Assembly: GCA_965644315.1 (NCBI GenBank)
Contig: CBFFRQ010000062.1
Span: forward strand, 124,001-188,000
Direction: 5' to 3'
DNA: 64,000 nt
Origin: Caecitellus pseudoparvulus
Taxonomy: Eukaryota; Bigyra: Bicosoecida
The translations under genes and the position numbers were made by a program. Below the pieces are notes generated by a model. It made no database searches and was not told the origin of the DNA. It was given only the letters and a program-made list of their open reading frames with translations. Positions 33,134 through 42,441 of the stretch are shown piece after piece. The first letter of the stretch is position 1. The number at the start of each line of letters is the position of its first letter.

Positions 33134-35395
33134 TCATGCCTGCCCTGCCCGAGTCCCCTGGGCCGCCTGCTCCAGAATTGGCTGCAGCACTTCAAACAGC
33201 GCCTGGTGCTCGTGCGTTGCAAAGGCCGACAGCAGGCTCTTCACACGTGCCAGCAGTCGAGGTCGAAGAAAGTGGCCTTCTCCAGGCAGCTGACAAGTCA
33301 AGTATGCGAGTACTGCGCAAGGGGGGGGGGGGGGGGGCGCTAGGGTTTAGAGCTCCGCAGCAGCTTTTTGGCCGCGCGATGCGACAGCGCCACTTGCCTG
33401 CGTCAGCTGCTTTCTGCCGCATGCCCGCTTGCAGTTTTGAAGCCGGCTCGGTTGGTGAAATGGCAAAGCGGATGAGGCCAACGATGATGCTTGTCAGCCG
33501 GGCAGTAGACCCTCCAAGTGCAGTGTGCAGCTCGAGCATGCCGAAGTCGGACACCGCTGCTGTCGCAACCTCTCGGACGGGTGGGTGCGGGTCGGCAACC
33601 TTGGCATGCAAGGCAAGGATGCGTTGCTTGAGAGGAACAGCATGCCACTTTGCCAAGAGCATGGTTGCCTGCAGGCGGACCTTCTTCACGGGGTCTCGCA
33701 TGCACGCAGTGGACAGCAGTGCGGCAGCACTGTCGCAGCAGGCTTGCTCCTGTCCCGCCACTGCCCGCTCCTGCACCGCCTTCAGCAGCCGAACACGGTT
33801 GGCACTATCACTTTCGCCTGGGTACAGAGCCCTTGCTGTCACCGTGATGGCATGCCGGGGTGGCAGGGTCGCGACCGCGATGTTCATGGCGTCCATGCGT
33901 AGGGTCCTGTGCTCAAAAAGCGGCAGGTCCAGTGTCAGGTCTGCGATCGGGAACAGGCAGGGGTCGGTGAAGCACAGTGTGAGCACGTGACCCACTCCGA
34001 GATATGAGAGCCCGCCATCGCACCTGTGACGCACTGCACGAGGCCGCGGCGATGGGCTCGAGCGACTTCGTCGAGGCACAATGCCTGCAGAGCCTGGCGA
34101 GCGCGTTGCAGGCCTTGCTTGAGGACAGCGTCTTCCACTTGCGGGCACTCCGCGCAGGCGGCTTGCAGCCACCGCAGCATGGTTCGCCTGGCGGCGGGGG
34201 GTGGGGGTTCCGTGGGCTCTGCAGGCGTCGGTTCAGGGCAGCACAGCGCAGCCACCATGAGGCGCAGGGTGCGCAGGGATCCGTCAGGGTGCCACTTGCC
34301 CGCCAACAGGACAAGAAGGGGCAGGCGCTTCCATGGAATGGCTGCATCTACTGCAAACAAAGTGCTTGCGAAGCTCAAAGCCGCAGCGAGGAGGTCGACC
34401 GTCACTTTCTCAGTGAGGGGTCCAGTGAGGGAGGTCGTGACGCCACCCAAACCGACAGCTGCCTGCCCGACCAGCGCAGCTTCGGCCACCTCCATTGAGC
34501 TGCGGAAGACTCGCTTGGAGATGACAGGCTTCTTCAACGGTGCGCCCCGCGTTCGTGGCTTTGGTTTAGGGCTGACCGTGGCGTGTGGCGTGGCCTCCAG
34601 CCAGTCCAACTGCACGATGAAGAGGGCACTGTCCAGCAGGTGCTCCCCGACCCTGTGGGCACCACCACCCTGCGTTACGTGCCCATCCTCCTCTTCAACG
34701 GCCTGCAAGAGGGCCAAGCCTGTCACACCGGCGCGCACGGCTGGCAGGCTGTCGCTGCCCAGCACGAGCAGCGTGAACAGCTGCACGGCCGGGCGAAGGG
34801 CGTCCTCCGCCACCAAGTCGAACAGCATGTGCCGGGTCATGGAGTGCTCGTTGAGGATGGGGACGAGACAGCTGCCTACGAGTGCACTGCAGCGCTCGAG
34901 TCGCGTGCTCAGCTGCTGGGCATCCTTGGCTGTGGAGAGGAGCTGGAGGAATGGCGCCAGCACGCGTGCGGCAACGACGGAGGGCGTTCCAAGGGCTGCC
35001 GCGTCTAATGCCTGCCTCAACGCCGCCAGAAGAGAAGTCTGGGTGGAAACAATACTTCCCACTTTTTCAGTAACCTCATCTGTGCTGGTGCAGTGCTGCA
35101 GCAGCCATGCGTTCGCAAGGCCCGCACACGCCGCTCCTGCAAATGCGGCACCCATCGCAGCCTCATGCCCGCCAGGTTCCCGGCAAGCACCAGCCATGGA
35201 TCCAGCGGCGGCTTGAAGCGCCTCTTCTGCTTTCTGAAGCGCCGCTTGTAGAGCATCAGGAGCCAAAGTGCTCGCCTCTGCGCTGCCGCTGCCCTGCGTT
35301 TCGCTCAGCTTCGCAACGCAACTCTCCAGCGCTCCAAAAGAGGCCTGCACGCGTGCTACAGCGGCGCTTGGCTCGGAAAGGGAAGCCTTTTCCAT
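33134..35395 (-). CDS. HEAT/armadillo-like helical repeat protein, unknown
   Basis: Exons 35395-34024, 33940-33398 and 33312-33134 give 697 residues of almost purely helical, Leu/Ala-rich sequence, with consistent phases at both junctions. A segment reading MRDPVKKVRLQATMLLAKWH resembles a HEAT repeat of the condensin CAP-G kind, but the position in the protein does not match that family, so I make no assignment. The second intron has a GC donor (GCAAGT) and a run of 17 C before its TTGCGCAG acceptor. Splicing it adds a coherent 59-residue helical end (LAYLTCQLPGEGHFL and LFEVLQPILEQAA). Not splicing gives a Pro-rich tail that looks non-coding. It sits head to head with GMP reductase. Confidence 0.6.
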
Positions 35396-35713
35396 GATGC
35401 AATGCAGACAGCCTTGTGTTTCCACAGGCTTTGAGTTGGGGACTGCGTTTGGCAGCGAGGCTGTGACTCGTCGTCGTGCGCAGGGTTTCTGCTCGCGGGG
35501 CGATGCCGGCAGCTTCACGGAAGCACGCACAAGGCAGTGAGTGCGCGACGGGATGCTTCTGTCACATTCCACACACCGTTTCTGACTCACTAGCCCAACC
35601 CACCTTGTGTTTTGCTGAACTGCAACTGTGTCAGTTCCAGCCCCGCCCAATTTCCGCGCCAGGCCTGCCTGAGTGCGCGCAGAAGTTGCTCCAGCTCAAG
35701 GCCCACACGCAGC
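35396..35713. other. Divergent promoter region between the HEAT-like gene and GMP reductase
   Basis: These 318 bp separate two diverging start codons. One ATTTCCGC octamer lies at 35650-35657. No other gene is apparent. Confidence 0.5.
35650..35657 (+). promoter_or_regulatory. ATTTCCGC octamer 57 bp before the GMP reductase start
   Basis: An exact copy of the recurrent octamer, reading ATTTCCGC toward the plus-strand gene. Function is inferred from repeated placement near starts. Confidence 0.35.
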
Positions 35714-37122
35714 ATGCCTCGCGTCGAGTGGGAGGTGAAGCTCGGCTTCAAGGATGTCCTCATCCGCCCCAAGCGGTCCACGCTCAAGTCCCGCAAGTGC
35801 GTCCAGGGCGCCTGCTTGGCGTGGTGGTGCCCAGCAGCCACACACCCGCACTCGCCTCTGCTCGCCACAGGGAGGTGCAGCTGCAGCGCACCTTCAAGAT
35901 GGTGAACTCTGGCCGTGAGTGCCAGCTTCTTCGTTTCATGCCGCTGCGTGGGTGTGCGCGGGTCTCTTCCACGCTGCATCCTGGTGCGCTTGTCGTGCAG
36001 GCACGTGGACTGGCGTGCCAGTCATTGCCAGCAACATGGACTCCACGGGCACCTTTGAGATGGCGCTGGAGCTCAGCAAGCACGAGGTATTCACGACTCT
36101 GCACAAGCACTACACAGTCGAGGATGTGCGTGGCCGCCCTGCGCAGCGTCTGCACCAGGCCACTGCCTCGCGGGTGCATTGGCCCAGCAACCCTCCACCG
36201 CCGCATGCCCCCCCCCCCGTCCTTTCGCCAGGTCATCGCATTCGCCGAGGCACACCCCGAGGCGCTGAACTTTGTGGCTGTGTCAGCTGGCACGAGCGAC
36301 GCGGATTTCGAGAAGGTGAAGGGCGTGTTGGAGGCCGTGGATGGGATTGCAACCGTGTGCCTGGACGTGGCGAACGGCTACTCAGAGCACTTCGTGACGG
36401 CGGTGAAGAAGTACCGTGCGGCGTTCCCCACCCACACCATCATCGCCGGCAACGTCGTCACAGGTGAGATGGTGGAAGAGCTGATTCTGTCCGGTGCCGA
36501 CATCGTCAAGGTGGGCATTGGCCCCGGCAGCGTCTGCACCACCCGCAAGCAGACTGGCGTGGGGTACCCCCAGTTGTCGGCAGTGCTGGAGTGCGCCGAT
36601 GCCGCGCACGGCCTGGGCGGCCTCATCATCTCCGACGGCGGCTGCGCTGTGCCAGGGGACGTGGCCAAGGCGTTCGGGGCGGGTGCGGACTTTGTCATGC
36701 TGGGCGGCATGTTCTCGGGGCACGACGAGAGCGGCGGGGAGACCATCACCACCGAATCAGGGCAGAAGTTCAAGCTGTTCTACGGCATGTCGTCCTCCAC
36801 CGCCATGAAGAAGTACGCGGGCAAGGTGGCGGGGTACCGCTCCTCGGAGGGCAAGACGGTGCAGGTGCCGTACCGGGGCCCCGTCGCAGGCACCATCCTG
36901 AACATCCTGGGCGGCGTGCGCTCCACGTGCACGTACGTGGGCGCGGCGCGCCTCAAGGAGCTGTCCAAGCGCACCACCTTCTGCCGCGTGCAGGAGCAGT
37001 TGAACCCCGTCTTCAACCAGCTCAAGCAGTCGGATGGGCATGGCTACTCCGGCGCCCAGATGGCAGCCGCCGCTGCCGTGACTGCCGCTGCAGGCGCGGC
37101 AGGGGGTGCTGACGGCAAGTGA
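35714..37122 (+). CDS. GMPR: GMP reductase
   Basis: It converts GMP to IMP with NADPH in purine salvage. Exons 35714-35796, 35871-35914, 36001-36125 and 36232-37122 give 380 residues. The protein starts [20 protein letters not shown], as in animal and bacterial GMP reductases. The junctions restore SRKREVQ, SGRTWTGVP and VEDVIAFAE. The catalytic Cys loop is [21 protein letters not shown] and [15 protein letters not shown] identify GMP reductase and separate it from IMP dehydrogenase; no CBS domain is present. The protein is about 35 residues longer than human GMPR because of an Ala/Gly tail. The final codons of that tail (GGADGK and the stop) are the first copy of the 70-bp tandem repeat. Confidence 0.95.
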
Positions 37123-37318
37123 TGTGTGCAGGGCAGGGGCGTGAATGCATTTCCACGGCAAGGACGCGGCAGGGGGTGCTGACAGCAAGTGATGTGTGCA
37201 GGGCAGGGGCGTGAATGCATTTCCACGGCAAGGACACGGCAGGGGGTGCTGACAGCAAGTGGTGTGTGCAGGGCAGGGGCGTGAATGCATTTCCACGGCA
37301 AGGACACGGCAGGGGGTG
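37095..37318 (+). repeat. 70-bp tandem repeat, 3.2 copies, including a stop codon
   Basis: A 70-bp unit repeats head to tail with very few changes: positions 37101, 37171, 37241 and 37311 all begin AGGGGGTG. The first unit includes the last codons and stop of GMP reductase. The last partial unit ends one base before the stop of the convergent YbaK-like gene. The array therefore makes up the whole spacer between two convergent genes. Each unit contains GTGAATGCATTTCCACGG and a TGATGTGTGCAG segment. Confidence 0.95.
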
Positions 37319-38486
37319 TCAGCCCTCTTCCTCCTCCTCCCCTGTGCTGGGCACGGCACAGTTCACCTCTGTGGCTTGCAGGGCTGCCACCAGCTGCACG
37401 ACTGGCATGCGCAGCTTCAAGTTCACCTCCCCGCCACCTAGCCAGACGTACGGAGTGTCGGGGGTGGTGGCGGGCAGTCGAGCCACATCCCGTGTCACCA
37501 GCACTGGCACGTGTGTCACCATGCCGAAGGGCGTGACGGCATTGTGCAGGAAACCCGACAGGCGATCGGAGGCGTCGGCTGGGGCGACGGCGAAGTTGAA
37601 CTTGGCGCGTGCGAGGTCGCGCTGCGACACGGTGGCGCCGCCGCCGCCGCCTGACCCCGTCGCCGCCCCTTGCTGCGCCACGGGCGTGATGGACGCCGCC
37701 ACGACCGAGGGCACTGTCAGACAGCGTGGGGCTCGCTGCCCCTCTGCCGCCATGTCAGCCATGCCACGCAGCTGCTTGGCCAGGCGCGGCAGGTCCAGGC
37801 GGCTGACGTACTGCAGGATGACGGCGACGTAGCGGGAGGTGAAGGGGGACGCCGTCACGCCGGGCGCCGTCGCGGCGGTGTTCTCCAACAGCACCGTCTT
37901 GCACAGGCAGGGCTTGGGGGCGCACAGGTGCTGGCTGTGCGGGTGCAAGGGGAGCTCGGGGTGTGTGTGTGTGCTGGCGGGGCGGTGCACAGCGGACGCA
38001 CGCTCGTGCCTCCAGGGGCCAGTCGTAATACGCATCGGGCACCTGGAACATGGCAGCCCTGTGGCAGCAGTGGGGGGGTGACGGGGGTGCCGGGAATCGC
38101 AGGGGGGGGAGGGGGCGATGCGGCGCGCCTTGCACGCACCCTTTCACGCCACACGCCAGCACACTCGCTTCCACCCTGGCATGGTTGGGCGACTTCGCGT
38201 CGCCGACGTTGTGCGGCACGGTGCTGGCACGTGCCTCCAGGGCCTCCACACGTGCCACCAGCTCGGCGTCGGCAGGCGGCCCTTCGGCGCCCAGCGTCCA
38301 GGAAAAGGCCGTGTGGCCTGGTGGCGGCGCACCAGTGACGGCCGCGACACTTGCCGCAGCGCCAGGGTGCCCGGCCTGCGCCAGCTGCACCAGAGCAGGG
38401 CTAGCACACGCTGGGGACGTCCAGGAGAAAGCCGTGTGGCCGAGCGGGACTCCGCCCTCGGTGGCGTCGAAGAAGGACGTGCTCAT
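37319..38486 (-). CDS. YbaK/ProX-type aminoacyl-tRNA deacylase-like protein
   Basis: Exons 38486-38140, 38058-38002 and 37934-37319 give 339 residues. The C-terminal 210 residues carry a YbaK domain of the kind found in plants and animals: DAYYDWPLEARA, CLCKTVLLEN, ARAKFNFAVAP, SGFLHNAVTPFGM and YVWLGGGEVNLKL. Bacterial members hydrolyse misacylated tRNA; the eukaryotic proteins are little studied, so the activity is inferred. A Gly/Ala-rich insertion lies mid-domain. The N-terminal 130 residues contain two copies of GHTAFSWT about 40 residues apart and a short helical stretch. The introns use GTGCGT donors and are 81 and 67 nt. The stop abuts the 70-bp repeat array. Confidence 0.85.
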
Positions 38487-38495
38487 GGTGCGACT

Positions 38496-38503
38496 GCGGA
38501 AAT
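38496..38503 (-). promoter_or_regulatory. GCGGAAAT octamer 10 bp before the YbaK-like start
   Basis: On the minus strand it reads ATTTCCGCAG just before the CACCATGAGC start region. It could be a promoter element, but the AG end means it could also be the 3' splice site of a 5'-UTR intron. Confidence 0.3.
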
Positions 38504-38623
38504 TCGGTGCCTCTTGCACAATGCAAGCTGAAAAGCAGCCGCTGACGTGCGCTATGAGACGCGTGAGGGGTGCAAACAAAGTTGAATCAGCGAGTGGAAA
38601 GTGTTGCATGCATTTCGCAGCCG

Positions 38624-40508
38624 TCACTGGCGCCGGGCCTTCTTGCGTTTCTTCTTGGAGGAAGCAGGGGACTTGGCCTTACCGGCGCCGCCCTTCTTGC
38701 CTGGCGGCGTCGTGGCAGGCACGCCCCAGTTCCCCACCAGGTCCGTGTCATCGTCTTCCACTGCCCAGGCAGCCACCCCCGTGACACCACCGCCCTCTGC
38801 CTCCTCAGGGCTGCTGCTGCTCCCCCCCGCCTTGAGCACTGGCTTGGGCATGGCACTCTCCCCCACCCCCGCGCTGCCCTGCCGCGCAGACCGCCGCAGC
38901 CGCTTTACAGAGGCGGCATGGCTCAAGGCTTCGCTGCGCGTGAACCGCACGCGTTTGTCACCCTCCTCCTCCTCACCCTGAGGGGGGCCCTTCTCCGCCC
39001 GCCCACGCTTGGACCCCCGGGTGGTGGGCGCACTTGCGCGATCTGAGGTCGCTTTGCTGTACCTCGCAGATGCCGCGGCGACGCCCGCCGCCGCCGCAGC
39101 AGCCTCCTCCTCGCTGGGCCCACCCCCCCGCTGGGCACCGCTGCCCTGGCGCCGCTGGGCGGCGGTGTCCCCCCCTTGCGCCCGTGCCACCGCCCCCCCC
39201 CCCTTCTTGCCCTTCCTCTGGCCGGCTGCCTTCTTCTTCTCCCCCTGCCCGGGCACCGAAACCGCCGCCGCCGCCGCCGCCACCTCCTCCTCCGCCTCAT
39301 CCACCAGTCCTGCCAACACCATCAACCGCTGTGCCACGGGGTCCACGCTGCTGCTGAATCCAGCCCCTGCCTGCACGGCGGACACCGCCGCCGCCGGGTC
39401 CTCCTCCTCCCCCACCAGCCCCTCGTGTGCCATGTACAGCACGTCACGCGCCTCCGCATCGCAGCGCTTGTCCGCCGCGATCTCGAATAGCAACTTGCCC
39501 ACCGACGGCCCGTGCACATTCGGCAGTGCCTGGACGGGGGGTGGCGTGACGGCGCCTGCACTGGCCTCCTCCTCCTCCTCCTCCCCACTGTCGTCGTCTG
39601 GTGCGACCAGCTGTCGCAGCAGCTTCAGCACGCCGTCGTTCATGGCCAGCTCCACTAGGCGGGGGTGCTGCGGGTCCACCAGTGCCCCCCACACCGGCCG
39701 CAGGGCCAGGACCAGGGCGTCAGTGGGGAGACCCCGGTCAACCACCAGCAACTCATCCAGCCAGATGTGCAGGAGGTGGAAGCGCGGGCCGTTGGGGCGC
39801 TGCGAGAACACCTCCTCCTGCAGCATGGCCAGAGCTGCCACGATGGTGTCGGCGTCCCACTCGTGTTCTGCCAGGAACACGAACAGCTGCCGCACCATGC
39901 CGCGGATGAGCGTGTAGAACTTGTCGATGCGGTGTTTGTCCAGCGCCAGCCAGTCCCGCACCATGGTGGCGAAGAAGGCGCGGGCGAAACGCAGCGTGCG
40001 CGAAACGTCACCCAGCTCGTGCAGCAGACACGACAGCGTCTGCGCCACCTGCAGCTGCGGACTACGCTTGTCAGTCATCCAGAAACCTGTAGTGGGGGGT
40101 GTGGTGTTGCGCGTGAGGGCTTGCTGCGGGCTGGCGAGGACAGCGGCCGCCTCACAGTAGAAGAGCGCACGCCACACTTTGAGGTATTCAAAGTCGGTGG
40201 GGGCCTTGTTCTTCACCAGCCAAGCCTTGACAGCCTCCAAAGCCTGCGGCATCACGCAGTTGTCATGGAGGTGTGGTGCTTATAAGGGGATGGGGAAGCA
40301 AGGCGCAAGCTGTGGGCGCTGTAGGCGGAGCCCAGCAGGTGCGGAAAAAGCCCAACACACACCTCGTCGCGTTCTGCCTTGGCTGCGACGGGGGAAACGG
40401 ACAAGTGAGTGCAGAACAAACGCCAACGACTGCAACACATCCCTACGCACTGTTGGCCGACAGCCTGCGGGCAACAGCTGCCTGTGCAGCTGGCGTGTCG
40501 AAGTTCAT
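38624..40508 (-). CDS. RRP1: RRP1/NOP52 ribosome biogenesis protein
   Basis: RRP1 acts in the nucleolus in 60S subunit maturation. Exons 40508-40451, 40382-40363 (20 nt), 40243-40156 and 40086-38624 give 542 residues. Splicing builds the family's opening, ARRLSANTKAERDEALEAV, from three exons. The fourth junction gives ALFYCFWMTDK, matching the LFYCxWMSDK motif. Then come DKHRIDKFYTLIRGMVRQ and the QRPNGPRFHLLHIWLDEL segment. The C-terminal half is acidic, then Lys/Arg-rich, typical of RRP1. The third intron is 69 nt, in phase and stop-free. The start lies 24 bp downstream of an octamer copy. Micro-exon 2 is supported by phase and by the conserved RD motif. Confidence 0.85.
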
Positions 40509-40531
40509 GGTTGGGCCAGGCGCAGAGTTCA

Positions 40532-40539
40532 ATTTCCGC
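40532..40539 (-). promoter_or_regulatory. GCGGAAAT octamer 23 bp before the RRP1 start
   Basis: Exact copy, reading GCGGAAAT in the direction of RRP1, within the 132-bp gap between the RRP1 start and the stop of the immunophilin gene. Confidence 0.35.
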
Positions 40540-40640
40540 TGTCGCAGCAATCCGAGTGCAAAGGAGAGCGGGCAGTCGCGCAAGGCAGAGTGTGGGCCTG
40601 CATTGCATGGCGCACAGCTTGTGTGTTGTGTGCCACCTCC

Positions 40641-42441
40641 TCACTTGTGCTCCGCAGCACCCCCCGCGTCGTCCACGTCCGGCGCAGGCAGCTCGCCGCA
40701 GTCGACGATGACAACGGGCTGAGACGTCTTGCCGCTGGCGCTGCCCGCCGCCTCCATCTTCTTCACCGTGTCGTAGCCGTCCACGACGGAGCCGAACACG
40801 ACGTGCTTGCCGTCCAGGTGTGGCGTGGCCGCCGTGGTGATGAAGAACTGGGAGCCGTTGGTGCCGGGGCCGGAGTTGGCCATGGACAGCAGGCCTGGCT
40901 TGGTGTGCTTCAGGGTGAAGTTCTCGTCCTCGAACTTCTCGCCGTAGATGCTCTCGCCGCCGGTGCCGTCGCCGCGCGTGAAGTCGCCGCCCTGGCACAT
41001 GAACCCGGGGATGATGCGGTGGAAGACGCTGTCCTTGAAGTGCAGAGGCTTGCCGCTCGCGCCAGTGCCCTTCTCCCCCGTGCACAGTGCGCGGAAGTTC
41101 TCGGCAGTCTTGGGCACGACATCTGGGCGCAGGGAGAAAGTCACGCGCTCAGGCTCGGCGTCCCCGATCTTGACGTCGAAGAACACGTGCGGCAGGGGCC
41201 CCTTCCACGCCGGCTGCACGTCGGCCTTGTCGTCGTACAATTCCGCACTGAACATGCGCTTGGCCAAGGAGGACTCGCGCCGCTGCTCCAACGCCTGCGC
41301 CGCGCGCACGCGCTTGAGAGCCTGGGCAATGGCCGTGTTGGCGGGCTGCGCCTTGGCTGCCAAGGTGATGTCTTCCTCTGCCATGTCCAGCTCGCCCAGC
41401 TCCACCAGGGCCAGGCCGCGGTGAAACAGCACCTTCACCGGCGTTTCCTGCTTCTTCACCTCGATGATGCCGTCGCAAAACGCAGCACACTCGCGGAACC
41501 TCTGCAGCTTGAAGCACGCAATGGCAGCATTGCTCTTCAGCGCAAGCGTCAGCTCCAGCGCGGCCGCTGCCTGCTCCTGGCTGGCGCTGTGCGCGGAAGG
41601 CGTGTTGACAGCTTCCGAATACCGCAGCGCGTCAGTGTACGCCGCCACGGCAGCCTCGAAGTCCTTGCTCTTGAAGGCAGCGTTGCCCTCGCCCTTCAGC
41701 TTCTGTGCGCTCTCCAGCTTCTCATCGGCTGTCACAGAAGGAGCAGGGCGTGGCGGGTGGGAACGCGTGCAACACCGGCAACGCAGCAAGCAACGCACGT
41801 GTCATGGCCGTCAGCTCCTTGGGCTTGGGCTTGAAGTCCAGCAGCTCCACGTCGAACTGCAGCGTGGCACCCCCAGGAATCTTCGGTGGCGACCCAGCTG
41901 CCCCATACGCATAGCTGTGCAGCAGAGATGGGCCAGCCAGTGTCAGGGGCCGAAGCGGCGACAACGGCCACGTAGCCGACGCACTCTGCCTTGGCGGTGA
42001 TGATGGCCTTCTCGCCCTTCTTCATCGTGGCAAACGTCTTATCCCAAGCTTGGATGACGCGCCCGGCACCCAGCACGAACTGCAGGGGGGGTGGGGGAGG
42101 CACCGAGTTCCCGGCGTGGTGATGGAAACTCCGCACCCAAGCGAACACTGACCTGGAATGGCTTGCCACGATCCCGAGACGAATCGAACTTCTCACCACT
42201 CTCCGGGAATGTTCCCGTGTAGTGGCCTGTGCACGAGAATCATGCAAGATCCGGCCGGGTGTGCGAAAATCGAGGCCAGCCCATCGCCTGCCGGCCACGC
42301 CAGCGGCCAAGCCAAACGCTGCTGACACGCACAGATGATTTCATACCCTGCGGGGGGCACATCACCGGTGCCCTCCTGGGTGATGCGCTTGGTCACACCG
42401 CCATCAGGCGTGATCTGCACGATGTCGGACTCGGAGGCCAT
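40641..42441 (-). CDS. Dual-family immunophilin: FKBP - TPR - cyclophilin (FCBP)
   Basis: Exons 42441-42333, 42226-42153, 42079-41985, 41914-41799 and 41728-40641 join in phase into 493 residues. Residues 1-131 are an FKBP prolyl isomerase ([49 protein letters not shown]). The next segment, [18 protein letters not shown], opens a TPR region (about 135-250), the usual Hsp90/Hsp70-tail binder. Residues about 308-493 are a cyclophilin ([24 protein letters not shown]). FKBP pocket residues look intact. In the cyclophilin, the Trp that contacts cyclosporin in human CypA is His (TPHLDGKH, about 435), as in CyP40. This order matches the FCBP proteins described from Toxoplasma. It is expected to be a cytosolic co-chaperone. 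Confidence 0.9.

Noticed and set aside
33338-33350. AGGGTTTAG, resembling plant-type telomere repeat
   Set aside because: Little more than one unit is present, so it is not an interstitial telomere. It is mentioned only as a telo-box-like sequence in an intron.
37022-37359. Minus-strand frames with repeating CRGNAF and LPCTHH-type sequence
   Set aside because: They are translations of the 70-bp tandem repeat and the end of GMP reductase. A 70-bp unit shifts frame every copy, so the repeated peptide is an artefact.
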